Positions 49,730 through 59,293 of a stretch of DNA of 64,000 bases are shown here, piece after piece. The stretch is from Cellvibrio polysaccharolyticus (GTDB taxonomy: Bacteria > Pseudomonadota > Gammaproteobacteria > Pseudomonadales > Cellvibrionaceae), in NCBI RefSeq assembly GCF_015182315.1, contig NZ_PRDL01000001.1:1-64000 (forward strand), written 5' to 3'. Under the pieces are notes generated by a model. The model did not search any database. It saw only the letters and a program-made list of their open reading frames with translations, and was not told the origin of the DNA. Positions within the stretch are counted from its first letter, which is position 1. Every line of letters begins with the position of its first letter. The translations under genes and the position numbers were made by a program.

Positions 49730-52700
49730 ATGATCCAGCATAAACATGCACCCGTTTCCCATGGGACACATCACACAAAAACGTTCAAAAAATCCTTGCT
49801 GGCACTCTGCATAATGTCGATTGGCATGCCGGTGCTGGCCCAGGAAAGCAACAGCGGCGAAAGTTCGGCGGTGGAGGAAATCGTCGTTACCGGTATGCGC
49901 CAATCGCTGCAAAGCGCCCAGGATATCAAGCGTAATGCGGCCACCGTGGTAGAGTCGATTACCGCTAAAGACCTCGGTTCGTTTCCGGACAAATCGGTTG
50001 CAGAAGCCTTGCAGCGTATTCCGGGTATTACCGTAAACCGTTTCGCAGCCTCCAGTGACACGACTCACTTCTCCGCCGAACCATCTGGCGTACTGGTTCG
50101 AGGCTTGAATCAGGTACGTACCGAATTCAACGGTCGCGACTCATTCAGCGCCAACTCTTCTCGCGGTCTCAGCTGGGGCGATGTGTCTCCGGAATTGATG
50201 GCCGGTGTAGATACCTACAAAAATCAGATGGCCGAATTGATCGAAGGCGGTATTGCCGGTACGGTCAATATGCGTACCCGTGTGCCTTTTGATCAGGAAG
50301 GTCAGATGACGGCACTTAGCGTCAGCGGCAACTACGGCGATTTGTCAGAGAAGGCCACCCCCGAAGTGTCAGGCCTTTACAGCAATCGCTGGGATACCGG
50401 CATCGGTGAGGTCGGCTTCCTCGCCAACCTGGCCTATTCAGAAGTACAAACCCGCTCCGAGGGTAACCAGGTAGGCCGGATGAACCGCTTCCGTAATACC
50501 TATGACGATGGAGGCGCAGAGCTGAAATACATACCTGCCAACTTCACCTTCCTGGACAACCTCTATGAGCGTGAACGTCTGGGTGGCTCGCTGGCCTTCC
50601 AGTGGCAAGATCCCAACGAAGAATTTACTGCAACGCTGCAATACAATCGTTCCGAGTATGAAAACAAGTGGCGTGAACGCGGTGTTTCCATCACGGGCGC
50701 TGACAATTCCTACGGCCAGAGCGTTTATCACGAAGTTGGCTCAGGTGGTCCTTTTGCTGCTACCGGGGATGATCCTTTCGTTTTCACTCCCGGCGGCTTG
50801 TTCCAAAGTGGCCGACTGACGTTTGATAACGAGTGGGTAGGCAACCCGGCGGAAGAACCGATTAACATACATACCACAGGTATCAACGCTGCAGGAGAAC
50901 GCTTCCTGAACCCTGATGGCTGTTACAGTTGGAACTGTGATACCTCCGGTCAAGGTGGCAAACTCGGTACATTCGGACGTTCTGCGAACACAAAAAATAT
51001 GACCCAGGACCTGGGTTTCAACTTCAAATGGGCGCCCACCGATACCATGCGCGCCAATTTTGATCTGCAGTACATAGATTCCACAGTAGAAAACTACGAC
51101 ATTAATGTTGCCTATACCACCTTCGCCAGTGCTTACGCGGATATTTCCAATGGTCGCCCGGTGATCTCGCTTGAAGAATCACCCAACGTTAATTACTCAC
51201 CCGGTTTCCTGAACAACCCGAACAACTACTTCATTGACCATATTATGGATCACATCGAAGATTCGGAAGGCAATCAGTTCTCAGCCAAAGTTGATTTTGA
51301 ATTTGATCTGGATGTGCCTTGGGCAGAGTCCATCAAAGCCGGAGCACGTTTCGCTGATCGTGAGCAAATTGTGCGTTGGGGTAACTACAACTGGAACGCG
51401 GTAGCACCTACCTGGATGAATTGGGTTCCAAGAGCTGCGTGGGCGAATCTGGATCGTGGCCCTGACACCGAATATGGCAGCGGCTTTAAAGGTTACCCGC
51501 AAGGTCATTACGCGGCAGGTAATTTCGGCACCAGTTTCCATAATCTTTCACAATCCGGCTTTGTATTCCCCAATCTGGACCTGTTATCAGATCAGCAGCG
51601 TATGGCAAACACCATGGGCGCCGCTGCACTTGGGCTGGCAGGCAATGGCGCTGGTGGTTGGGATCCTATCTGCTCCAATATGGGTGCACGAGGCAGCGAA
51701 GTTCCAGGAACCTGTTACACCCCCGCTGAAATCGCCGACGTTGTGGAAGAAACAACGGCCTTCTACGTACAGCTGAACTTTGGCGGTTCAGATGCAGAAG
51801 TATTTGGCATGAACTACTCCGGTAATATTGGCGTGCGCTACGTTGAAACCGATCTGACCAGTAGCGGTGGTATTTCCTTGCCGGTCGCCTTTACTTCAGA
51901 CCAGTTGGAGTGCCGTGAACAATCCCGTCCGCCGGAAATTCCGGCAGGCCAACCTTACGTACCTCGCTCCGTGGGTTGCTACATATCAGCGGATGAAATT
52001 GCATTTGCAAATGCTGCAGCCCCGATATCCAGTGCCAAAGTCAATTACGACAACTGGCTACCGAGCTTCAACCTGAAACTGGAACCGGTTGAAGGTGTTG
52101 TCGTTCGCTATGCCTGGTCAACCGCCATGGCGCGCCCTGATATGGGTAACCTGAGAAATTATGTTTCTGTGTCCAAGGCTACTCCTGACTCCAATGATCC
52201 AAACGATTCTCTGTGGATTAAAGATTCCAACGGTGAAATTACCGGTGCCCAGGTTTATTACTCAGGTAATGCGCACAACCCTTACCTGAAACCTATTGAA
52301 GCCAAACAACAGGATTTGTCACTGGAATACTACTGGTCTGCCGTTGGTTCGGTATCGGCCACCATTTTTGAGAAAAACTTCGACAACTACATCCAGTCCG
52401 GTGTGTATAACCGCGAATTTACCAACAATGGTGTAACCCGCACTGCCGAAATCAGTGGACCGGTGAATGGTGATGGCGCGAAATTGCAGGGCTTCGAACT
52501 TGCGTTCCAAACCTTCTTCGACTTCCTTCCAGCGCCATGGGACGGTTTTGGTGTTCAAGCCAACTACACCTACATTGACAACAAAGGTATTACCAATACC
52601 AACATCAATAACAATGCTCCAGGCGGTGCGGGCACAGATACTGACGGCCAGGCACCGGATTACATTCAGGTCAATGCACTGGAGGGTCTGTCCAAAGACT

Positions 52701-53023
52701 CCTACAACATTATCGGTATGTATGAGAAAGGTGACGTAGCATTGCGTGTGGCTTACAGCTGGCGCTCTGAATACATGGTAACCGCTCGCGATTGCTGCGT
52801 TGTTTACCCGGTTTGGAACGAAGCTCAAGGGCATCTTGATGCGTCCATTCGGTATAACATCACTGACAATATCGAACTCAGCCTCCAGGGTAGCAACCTG
52901 CTGAATACAACCACCAAGTTGAGACAACAAGTAACTGACGCGGATGATGGCGCCTTGAAGTTACCAAACTCCTGGTTCCAGAACGACCGTCGCTTTACGC
53001 TGGGTGTTCGCTTCCAGTATTGA
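49730..53023 (+). CDS. TonB-dependent receptor 2, carbohydrate-uptake type
   Basis: The 1097-residue outer-membrane receptor has a signal peptide (cut after PVLAQ, about residue 38). A plug domain follows (EEIVVTGMRQSLQSAQ, DLGSFPDKSVAEALQRIPGITVNRF, VLVRGLNQVRTEFNGRD, AELIEGGIAGTVNMRTR), then a large barrel ending LGVRFQY with the terminal aromatic residue. Long extracellular loops carry several cysteines (GCYSWNCD, CSNMGARGSEVPGTC), probably disulfide-bonded. It belongs to the same sugar-uptake group as receptor 1 and shares its operator, so the two are probably co-induced (inference). Ligand unknown. A strong terminator follows. Confidence 0.94.
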   Translation: MIQHKHAPVSHGTHHTKTFKKSLLALCIMSIGMPVLAQESNSGESSAVEEIVVTGMRQSLQSAQDIKRNAATVVESITAKDLGSFPDKSVAEALQRIPGITVNRFAASSDTTHFSAEPSGVLVRGLNQVRTEFNGRDSFSANSSRGLSWGDVSPELMAGVDTYKNQMAELIEGGIAGTVNMRTRVPFDQEGQMTALSVSGNYGDLSEKATPEVSGLYSNRWDTGIGEVGFLANLAYSEVQTRSEGNQVGRMNRFRNTYDDGGAELKYIPANFTFLDNLYERERLGGSLAFQWQDPNEEFTATLQYNRSEYENKWRERGVSITGADNSYGQSVYHEVGSGGPFAATGDDPFVFTPGGLFQSGRLTFDNEWVGNPAEEPINIHTTGINAAGERFLNPDGCYSWNCDTSGQGGKLGTFGRSANTKNMTQDLGFNFKWAPTDTMRANFDLQYIDSTVENYDINVAYTTFASAYADISNGRPVISLEESPNVNYSPGFLNNPNNYFIDHIMDHIEDSEGNQFSAKVDFEFDLDVPWAESIKAGARFADREQIVRWGNYNWNAVAPTWMNWVPRAAWANLDRGPDTEYGSGFKGYPQGHYAAGNFGTSFHNLSQSGFVFPNLDLLSDQQRMANTMGAAALGLAGNGAGGWDPICSNMGARGSEVPGTCYTPAEIADVVEETTAFYVQLNFGGSDAEVFGMNYSGNIGVRYVETDLTSSGGISLPVAFTSDQLECREQSRPPEIPAGQPYVPRSVGCYISADEIAFANAAAPISSAKVNYDNWLPSFNLKLEPVEGVVVRYAWSTAMARPDMGNLRNYVSVSKATPDSNDPNDSLWIKDSNGEITGAQVYYSGNAHNPYLKPIEAKQQDLSLEYYWSAVGSVSATIFEKNFDNYIQSGVYNREFTNNGVTRTAEISGPVNGDGAKLQGFELAFQTFFDFLPAPWDGFGVQANYTYIDNKGITNTNINNNAPGGAGTDTDGQAPDYIQVNALEGLSKDSYNIIGMYEKGDVALRVAYSWRSEYMVTARDCCVVYPVWNEAQGHLDASIRYNITDNIELSLQGSNLLNTTTKLRQQVTDADDGALKLPNSWFQNDRRFTLGVRFQY

Positions 53024-53040
53024 TAGTCGCGTAAAAAATA

Positions 53041-53072
53041 AAATAGCCACAGAAGATCGTGGCTATTTTTTT
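53041..53072 (+). terminator. Terminator of TonB receptor 2
   Basis: AAATAGCCAC, loop, GTGGCTATTTTTTT: a perfect stem with a T run, 18 bases after the stop codon. Confidence 0.9.
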
Positions 53073-53078
53073 GCCCAT

Positions 53079-53102
53079 AAAAAAGGGGCGCTGCTGCGCC
53101 CC
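53079..53102 (-). terminator. Terminator of the choice-of-anchor-I lipoprotein gene
   Basis: GGGGCGC, loop TGCT, GCGCCCC (53085-53102). On the minus strand it is followed by a run of T, a good terminator 20 bases beyond the stop at 53123. It lies back to back with the TonB receptor terminator. Confidence 0.85.
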
Positions 53103-53122
53103 AAGGTTTCGCCCGTTAATCG

Positions 53123-55033
53123 TTACTGCAATTCAATTTCATAAATACTGGTCGTACCGCTCACTTCATTACCCACAATCAACAGCGGTTTGCCATTGGG
53201 CGAATCGGCGGCTGCAACAAAAACCAATCCTTCCGGCCCCAGGTCACCTGCTTCGGCCAATACACTGCCCGGGTCAGCGGCGGTCCAATTTTCACGGGTA
53301 TTCAAGTAATCCTGAAACACCGGTGCTTGTGGATTGCTGATGTCGTAGACCATGACACCGCCCATGCGCTCCAGACCGATAAAGGCAAACGTTTTTTCAC
53401 CCAACTTACCCAGCGCTACACCTTCAGGCTCCGGGCCTTTGTTGTCGCTGCGGTTATCGAAGCTGTTACCTTCTTCATGGTTGCTATTAAAGAAATTTAC
53501 GCAGGGTAAATCGCGCGCGGCTTTTAATTTGCAGTCGGCGCTTGTTAAAAATTGTTCAAACTGATCACCGGAATCCCATACCAGTTCACCGTCTTCACTC
53601 CAGATCGCGAAAGAGCGTGCGCCGTAAGAATACAGTGCGTCGTACATCAAACGGTCACCGGCAGGGTCAGCGACACCTTTGTCATTAAACATAACCGGTT
53701 GATGGTTTGCGTCGGTGCGGTAACCCAGCGTCCAGGTAATATTCAAACGGCCCAGCAAATTATCTTCACGGCATTCTTTCGGGTCACCGGCAACAGCGCC
53801 ACAGTAGTGGAATACGTCCGGATTTAACAAAGCACCGGCAGCCAGCTCACGCAATTGCGGTGGCAAATCATCACCGGCGCGACGGTCGAAACCGCTTTTA
53901 TGTACCAGATGTTTTACGCGGAACTCTTCTACGAAACCTTGTGTGGCATCGCCCTTCCAGTAAGCGTCATTGTCTTCACCCCAGGCGCGGGCATCACCTT
54001 CGTTGGCGCTGACCAGCCAGGTTTTTCCTTGCGCTTCATACGCCGCAATCGCATCCGGCATATACAAACCGCGCACACCAGGCCAGGCTTTTACCTCGGC
54101 TTTTTTATCGGTGTCGGTGGGGTCAAAACCTTGACCGGCAAGACCGTGGTCTTTGTAACCCATCGGATAAATATCGGTTACGGTTGCCGTGGCAATATCA
54201 ATTTTTGCAAAGGCGTTATTTTCCTGTAATGCAGCCCATGCCGTTTTACTGTCTGCAGAAACCGCAATATATTCCGGTTCAAAGTCTTGCGCTGCGCTGG
54301 CACCAGGGCCAAAAATTCGCACGCCTTTCGCACGCAACTCCGCTTCCTTGCCATTGAAAGCATGGAAATTTGCAGTGCGCACTACCGGAGCAGTCAGGTT
54401 GGTAACATCAATAACGCTGATAGAACCTTCCGGATCAATGCGATAGTCATCACTCGGCTCACCTTCATTGGCAACCAGTAATGTTTTTCCATCCGGTGTG
54501 AAAGTGAGCATATCGGGTAAGGCACCCACCGCAACATGACTCAAATAACCCAGATCAGACGCTTTATACAGAGCAACAAAACCATTATCAGTTTTTACCG
54601 CTGCTTCAACCGCGATAGCGATGATGCCATTGTGCACCGCGACACTGTTCACCACCGCACCGGCAGCAATGGAGTGCGCGTTGATCGAGCTGATTTTTAC
54701 CGGCGTTTCCGGGCTGGTCAGATCCAGCACATCCAGTTCACCCGCCTGGGCATTCACGACAAAAGCGCGTTTGCTGGCCGGGTCAAAGGCCGGAATTTCT
54801 GCCGCACTTTTGCCAAATACATTGGTGTTGTAGCGGCCAATAAAAGACAGCGAGATAGCATCCGGGGTAACCACGGCAACACTTGAACTGGACGAAGAGC
54901 TGCTGGAAACCTGCGAAGACGCCACCGATGAAGATGAGGACGATGCGTTGTTGCGGTTATTGTCATTGCCACCGCACGCAATCAGTGTGGTGGCCAAACT
55001 GCCCACAACGAGCAAAGGGTAAATAGATTTCAT
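53123..55033 (-). CDS. Choice-of-anchor-I-type beta-propeller lipoprotein with poly-Ser linker
   Basis: The 636-residue product has a lipoprotein signal (LIAC, Cys20). A low-complexity linker of Asn then Ser (about 24-52), a hallmark of Cellvibrio-type secreted proteins, follows. The large domain reads as a seven-bladed propeller: repeated blade strands such as AFVVNAQAGELDVLDLTSPETP, LLVANEGEPSDDYRIDPEGSISVIDV and TFAFIGLERMGGVMVYDI. These match the choice-of-anchor I family, often grouped with alkaline-phosphatase-like or phytase-like proteins. No catalytic activity can be claimed. It converges on TonB receptor 2. Confidence 0.88.
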   Translation of the reverse strand: MKSIYPLLVVGSLATTLIACGGNDNNRNNASSSSSSVASSQVSSSSSSSSSVAVVTPDAISLSFIGRYNTNVFGKSAAEIPAFDPASKRAFVVNAQAGELDVLDLTSPETPVKISSINAHSIAAGAVVNSVAVHNGIIAIAVEAAVKTDNGFVALYKASDLGYLSHVAVGALPDMLTFTPDGKTLLVANEGEPSDDYRIDPEGSISVIDVTNLTAPVVRTANFHAFNGKEAELRAKGVRIFGPGASAAQDFEPEYIAVSADSKTAWAALQENNAFAKIDIATATVTDIYPMGYKDHGLAGQGFDPTDTDKKAEVKAWPGVRGLYMPDAIAAYEAQGKTWLVSANEGDARAWGEDNDAYWKGDATQGFVEEFRVKHLVHKSGFDRRAGDDLPPQLRELAAGALLNPDVFHYCGAVAGDPKECREDNLLGRLNITWTLGYRTDANHQPVMFNDKGVADPAGDRLMYDALYSYGARSFAIWSEDGELVWDSGDQFEQFLTSADCKLKAARDLPCVNFFNSNHEEGNSFDNRSDNKGPEPEGVALGKLGEKTFAFIGLERMGGVMVYDISNPQAPVFQDYLNTRENWTAADPGSVLAEAGDLGPEGLVFVAAADSPNGKPLLIVGNEVSGTTSIYEIELQ

Positions 55034-55135
55034 GTAAGCCGCTCTCCACTTTTTTGATCACAAAAGTGTAAAGAGCGGATGTGACAAATTTGTGATAGCG
55101 GCGAAAGGATTCTTTGAAAAAGTGCGCGCCCGGTA

Positions 55136-55807
55136 TCAGGGCTCGACAATATCTACATTCAGCGTTACCAATGAACCGGCGAGACTGGCTTGCAATTGAT
55201 CGCCCGGCGTAACCGGACCAACCCCGGCCGGTGTACCGGTGAAAATAAGATCGCCGGGTTGCAAGCGGATATAACGGGACACTTCAGCAATCAATTCCGC
55301 CACCGGCCAAATCATCTGCCGCCAATCACCTTGCTGAACAATGCTGCCATTGCGCAATAATTGTAATTCGCCGGTTTGTTGCAAGTCCTCATAGCTGCCG
55401 CGTTGAATCGCCGAGCAAGGTGCCGAGCCATCAAACCCTTTTGCCAGCTCCCAGGGGCGGCCCTGTTGTTTTGCCTGCTGTTGCACATCGCGGCAGGTCA
55501 TGTCCAGGCCGACGGCAAAGCCACTCACCGCTGCTTTTGCCTGAGCCAGGGTTAATTGATAGCCGCCTTCACCAATGGCAATAACCAACTCCAGTTCATG
55601 ATGTACATCTTTTGAAAACCAGGGATATTTGAAAGGCTCACCCGGCGGCAATAGTGCAGACTGCGGTTTGAAGAAAAAGAAAGGCGCTTCGCGATCCGGG
55701 TTATGCCCCATTTCACGGGCATGATCTGCATAATTTCTGCCGATACAAATAATTTTTTCAACAGAAAATATTTCTGTGCTGTTAACCACGGGCAGAAAAC
55801 ATGCCAC
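55136..55807 (-). CDS. Fumarylacetoacetate hydrolase family protein
   Basis: The 223-residue product has the FAH core: KIICIGRNYADHAREMGHN (about 18-36), the metal-binding glutamates in HHELELVIAIG (about 70-80), and GDLIFTGTPAGVGPV near the C-terminus. Short members of this family (YcgM-like) act as acylpyruvate hydrolases or oxaloacetate tautomerases/decarboxylases. The start is GTG at 55807, chosen because GGAGG lies 7 bases upstream. Single gene, downstream of the DUF3313 lipoprotein. Confidence 0.93.
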   Translation of the reverse strand: MACFLPVVNSTEIFSVEKIICIGRNYADHAREMGHNPDREAPFFFFKPQSALLPPGEPFKYPWFSKDVHHELELVIAIGEGGYQLTLAQAKAAVSGFAVGLDMTCRDVQQQAKQQGRPWELAKGFDGSAPCSAIQRGSYEDLQQTGELQLLRNGSIVQQGDWRQMIWPVAELIAEVSRYIRLQPGDLIFTGTPAGVGPVTPGDQLQASLAGSLVTLNVDIVEP

Positions 55808-55872
55808 TGCTATACCTCCATTCCATCATTAGTTTTTCGTATCACGATGATTAAAATATTAACCGCCGGATG

Positions 55873-55906
55873 AAAAAAAGCCCACCGGTCATAAACGGGT
55901 GGGCTT
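55873..55906 (-). terminator. Terminator of the DUF3313 gene
   Basis: On the minus strand AGCCCACCCGTT pairs with ACCGGTGGGCT, followed by seven T. It lies 19 bases beyond the DUF3313 stop codon. Confidence 0.85.
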
Positions 55907-55924
55907 GTCAGGCGGTAAATATTA

Positions 55925-56620
55925 TTAATTCACGCGCACAGATTGCGGGTTAGTTAAAATATCCAGCATGTTATTGGTCCAGCGATCCATCAATCGTGAA
56001 AAATAACGGGCATTGGTAATACGGTCTGCTTTTTCACGAATCATACCGGCACTGTTAAAGGTTTCACGGTGATCGATAAACTGGGCCAGCGGCTGTCCGG
56101 TTTTGGCGTCCACCAACAATACATTAAAGGTGGCGTTGCCCGCTTCGTGAATGTATTGATCCATACGACCATGGAAGCTCAGGTCGGGGGCATAAATATT
56201 CAGGGATTCCAGCGCAGGGCGTACCACGACATCCGCCTCGCCAGCGCTACTCACCACCTGGTAGTTGCCTTTTTTCTCAAAGCCTTCGCTGAGGGATTTA
56301 TCCAGCAACTTGCCATAGTCACGGGTCAGTCTTTCGAGATCACGCTCGCTGTAATCGCCGCGGCGATCGCGCAGCCAATAGTCGCTGAAAGTTACTGTGG
56401 CCGGTTCAAGAAAAACGCGGGTAAATTGCGGTACCTGTGCGTTGGTACCCAACAACACCCGATCAAACGAACGGTTGTGTTGAATTTCAACAAGCGAAGA
56501 GTTCGCGTTGGGATGCGGTTTTACATTGGCACAGGCGACCAGCGTCAAGGCGAGAAATGCAGCGCCGATATGACAGAGCATTCTACTGAAGTGATGCGTT
56601 AATACGTTGGGTAATAACAT
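55925..56620 (-). CDS. DUF3313 lipoprotein
   Basis: The 231-residue product has a lipoprotein signal with LVAC (Cys30) after a somewhat long N-terminus and a DUF3313 domain (FDRVLLGTNAQVPQFTRVFLEPATVTFSDYW, ADVVVRPALESLNIYAPD, AKTGQPLAQFIDHRET). AGGAGC lies 6 bases before the ATG at 56620, which fixes this start over a later ATG. Family function is unknown; an outer-membrane or periplasmic anchor is inferred. Transcribed alone, ended by a strong terminator. Confidence 0.88.
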   Translation of the reverse strand: MLLPNVLTHHFSRMLCHIGAAFLALTLVACANVKPHPNANSSLVEIQHNRSFDRVLLGTNAQVPQFTRVFLEPATVTFSDYWLRDRRGDYSERDLERLTRDYGKLLDKSLSEGFEKKGNYQVVSSAGEADVVVRPALESLNIYAPDLSFHGRMDQYIHEAGNATFNVLLVDAKTGQPLAQFIDHRETFNSAGMIREKADRITNARYFSRLMDRWTNNMLDILTNPQSVRVN

Positions 56621-56730
56621 GACAGAGCTCCTGAAGAGTTACGAGCAACCAGGTCAATCATACTAAAGCACCAGCTTATGACTCGCCTGACGGATTAACC
56701 AGTTAAAAAGTGTAGCTTCAACTGCCGGTT

Positions 56731-58566
56731 TTAACCTGGCAAGTCGATCGTTCCGAGAAAAAATTGTTTGCGGCCGTGGCTTTTAGCCTGGCACATGGCG
56801 TTATCTGCCTGTTTGATCAAGGTCTCTACCGAACGTTCATCGTTGTTGCATAAAATAATGCCAACGCTGGCGGTAAGGTGGCAGGGCGAACCGCGCAACA
56901 TAAAATCGAGGTCAAACAGCTCCAGCATTTTTATCGCAATACGCAGCGCATGCTCTTTTGCCTCTTGCAGATCTGCCCCGAGAAATTCGGCAACTACCAT
57001 AAATTCATCGCCACCGAAGCGCCCGAGGGTATCGCTTTCACGCAGGCAGGCCGACAAGCGCTGCGCAACCTGTTGCAAGAGCGCGTCACCGTTGTCATAC
57101 CCGTAGTTATCATTGATGTATTTGAAGTTATCCAGATCCAGAAAAAATACACCGCAAAATTGGTGATGCCGTGAACAACCGGCCAACGCGTGCTTTAGCC
57201 TGTCAGACAACAAACGGCGGTTGGGTAACTGCGTCAGAGGGTCATTAAAAGCCAGCTGCCGCATGACGTCTTCAGCGCGACGGCGTTCGGTAATATCGCG
57301 TGAGGTTCCCTGCGCCGCGGTGTAGTTGCCTTCGTTATCGAAAAAAATCCGCACGGCGACTTCGGTCCAGACAATCCGCTGCAAACTGTCGAGCATGGGC
57401 AGATCAACCGTCAAATCCTTGTAGGCTTCAATATCGCCCCGCTTCGCTGCTGCTACCAAATGCGAAATAATAGCGCGGGTGCGCTCTACTTCACCGTGAT
57501 GAATCACGCTCTCCAGTTTTTGACCGAGCAGCGTTTCTGCATCAAAACCCAGTAATTTTTTAACCGATGGACTGACGTAGCTGAAACAGGTTTTGATATC
57601 CAGCGTCCATATCCAGTCACTCATGTTGCGCGTCAACAACACCACCTGCTTTTCCTGTTCAAGCAGCTGGTCGGATACGCGCACCAGATCCTGGCGCAAA
57701 CGCCGGTTGGCCACCAATAGCCAACCGCTAATAGCTACCAGCACAGTGCCCAACAATAACGGCATCAACCACGAGAATGAAAAATACGCGGGCCGGGCAT
57801 GCAGCCACTTTTGCGCCATGATAGCGATTTCGCCCGGGCCAAGGCTGGCAATGGCCTGGTTTACTTTTATCAGTAATTCGGTATTACCTTTGGCAACGGC
57901 GGCGTGCACCGTTTGTTGATACAACACCCCCAACACCCGAAAACGGTGCATGCCATGGTGTTGTTGCAGGTAATAAGTGGCACCGGGATAATCCGATACG
58001 AATGCCTGAATTTCACCACGCAAGGCACCCTGCACCAGTTGTTCTTTTCCGGAATAAAAACGCAGGGTGATGTTCGGATAACGGTTGCGCATAAACTCCG
58101 CTTCATGACCATCCACTACCACGCCCACTTCAAGGTCATGCAGATCGGTCACATCCAGCCAGTGACGATACGCCAGGCTGTCGCGCACAAACAGCGTGGT
58201 GCGCAGGTAAAAAAGAGGCAAGGAAAAATCGAACGAGGCCTGACGTTCGTCAGAGCGAAACATGCCCGCGTGAATAATGCTATCCGAGTTGCGCACCTGC
58301 TCCAGCGATTGCTGCCACTCCACAAGTTGAAGATCCAGCGGCTGATGGGTTTGCTCGGCAATCCGCCGCCACAAATCCACCAGCAACCCTTCAGGCTCAC
58401 CTTTTTTATTGGTAAATGCCAGTGGTGCCCAGGAGTGATTTTGCACCACCTGCCAGGTAAAGGGATCCGCTGCCTGCTGCTCGGAGGGAAGGGTTTGTTG
58501 GGCACCAGCGTAACCGCACCAGAGCGCCAGAAAAACCGTAATGACGCGAATCAACCTTATGCACAT
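56731..58566 (-). CDS. Diguanylate cyclase with solute-binding sensor and PAS domain
   Basis: The 611-residue protein has a signal peptide (about 1-22), a periplasmic SBP_bac_3-like sensor (about 38-258, VQNHSWAPLAFTNKKGEPEGLLVDLW), one membrane helix (about 264-286), a PAS domain (about 305-430) and a GGDEF domain. The active motif GGDEF is intact (518-522) and the product-inhibition I-site RESD (509-512) is present. So it should make cyclic di-GMP in response to a small periplasmic ligand and be feedback-inhibited. No EAL domain is present. It lies 6 bases downstream of the gamma-carbonic anhydrase gene, possibly read through from it. Confidence 0.93.
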   Translation of the reverse strand: MCIRLIRVITVFLALWCGYAGAQQTLPSEQQAADPFTWQVVQNHSWAPLAFTNKKGEPEGLLVDLWRRIAEQTHQPLDLQLVEWQQSLEQVRNSDSIIHAGMFRSDERQASFDFSLPLFYLRTTLFVRDSLAYRHWLDVTDLHDLEVGVVVDGHEAEFMRNRYPNITLRFYSGKEQLVQGALRGEIQAFVSDYPGATYYLQQHHGMHRFRVLGVLYQQTVHAAVAKGNTELLIKVNQAIASLGPGEIAIMAQKWLHARPAYFSFSWLMPLLLGTVLVAISGWLLVANRRLRQDLVRVSDQLLEQEKQVVLLTRNMSDWIWTLDIKTCFSYVSPSVKKLLGFDAETLLGQKLESVIHHGEVERTRAIISHLVAAAKRGDIEAYKDLTVDLPMLDSLQRIVWTEVAVRIFFDNEGNYTAAQGTSRDITERRRAEDVMRQLAFNDPLTQLPNRRLLSDRLKHALAGCSRHHQFCGVFFLDLDNFKYINDNYGYDNGDALLQQVAQRLSACLRESDTLGRFGGDEFMVVAEFLGADLQEAKEHALRIAIKMLELFDLDFMLRGSPCHLTASVGIILCNNDERSVETLIKQADNAMCQAKSHGRKQFFLGTIDLPG

Positions 58567-58572
58567 GGTTCG

Positions 58573-59142
58573 TTATTTATCGCCCGCTGCCTGGAGGTTT
58601 TGATCCTGCAGATAAGTATTTTTCAAGTTGACGTAGTTCTGCGCCGAGTAGCTGAAGAAAGCGCGCTCACTGTCTTTTAATGGCCGCGCCTGGCGCACCG
58701 GCGAGCCCACATATAAATAACCGCTTTCCAGACGCTTGCCCGGAGGCACCAGCGAGCCGGCACCAATCACTACCTCATCTTCTACCACTACGCCATCCAG
58801 CACCGTGGAACCCATGCCCACCAGCACCCGGTTGCCAATGGTGCAACCGTGCAGGTTGACCGAGTGACCGACGGTAACATCATCGCCAATGATCAGCGGA
58901 AAACCATTCGGGTTAAAAGGACCGGCGTGGGTGATATGCAACACCGCACCATCCTGAATACTGGTGCGTGCACCGATATGAATGTGGTGCATGTCGCCGC
59001 GAATAACCGCCAGCGGCCAGACCGAACAATCGTCGCCCAATATTACCTGCCCGATCACCACCGCCGAGTCATCAATAAACACCCGTTCGCCGGTTTGGGG
59101 TACATGTCCCTGCCAGGAACGCACTGCTGTTTTCACACTCAT
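58573..59142 (-). CDS. Gamma-class carbonic anhydrase family protein
   Basis: The 189-residue left-handed beta-helix protein (YrdA/PaaY-like) has the three metal ligands His69 (DGAVLHITH), His93 and His98 (VGHSVNLHG). It is the counterpart of the gene next to prlC in Pseudomonas. The ATG at 59142 has GAGG about 6 bases upstream; in-frame starts at 59154 and 59172 are less supported. Activity as a carbonic anhydrase is not certain, since many family members are inactive or act on other substrates. It is divergent from prlC. Confidence 0.93.
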   Translation of the reverse strand: MSVKTAVRSWQGHVPQTGERVFIDDSAVVIGQVILGDDCSVWPLAVIRGDMHHIHIGARTSIQDGAVLHITHAGPFNPNGFPLIIGDDVTVGHSVNLHGCTIGNRVLVGMGSTVLDGVVVEDEVVIGAGSLVPPGKRLESGYLYVGSPVRQARPLKDSERAFFSYSAQNYVNLKNTYLQDQNLQAAGDK

Positions 59143-59293
59143 AGCTGACCTCATAAAATATGGGTGTATCATACGGGAAAGATCATCACCCGTGGTTTGC
59201 TACCTGCGCCGGCCGGTACTTTTTCTGCTTGTATCAGAGCGACATTTTTCGCTTGCCAGCGGTACCGGGGCCACTTACTTTCAGAGGTTGTTC

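Noticed and set aside
58982..59293. N-terminal extension of prlC
   Set aside because: It runs antisense through the carbonic anhydrase start; the family start is at 59294.
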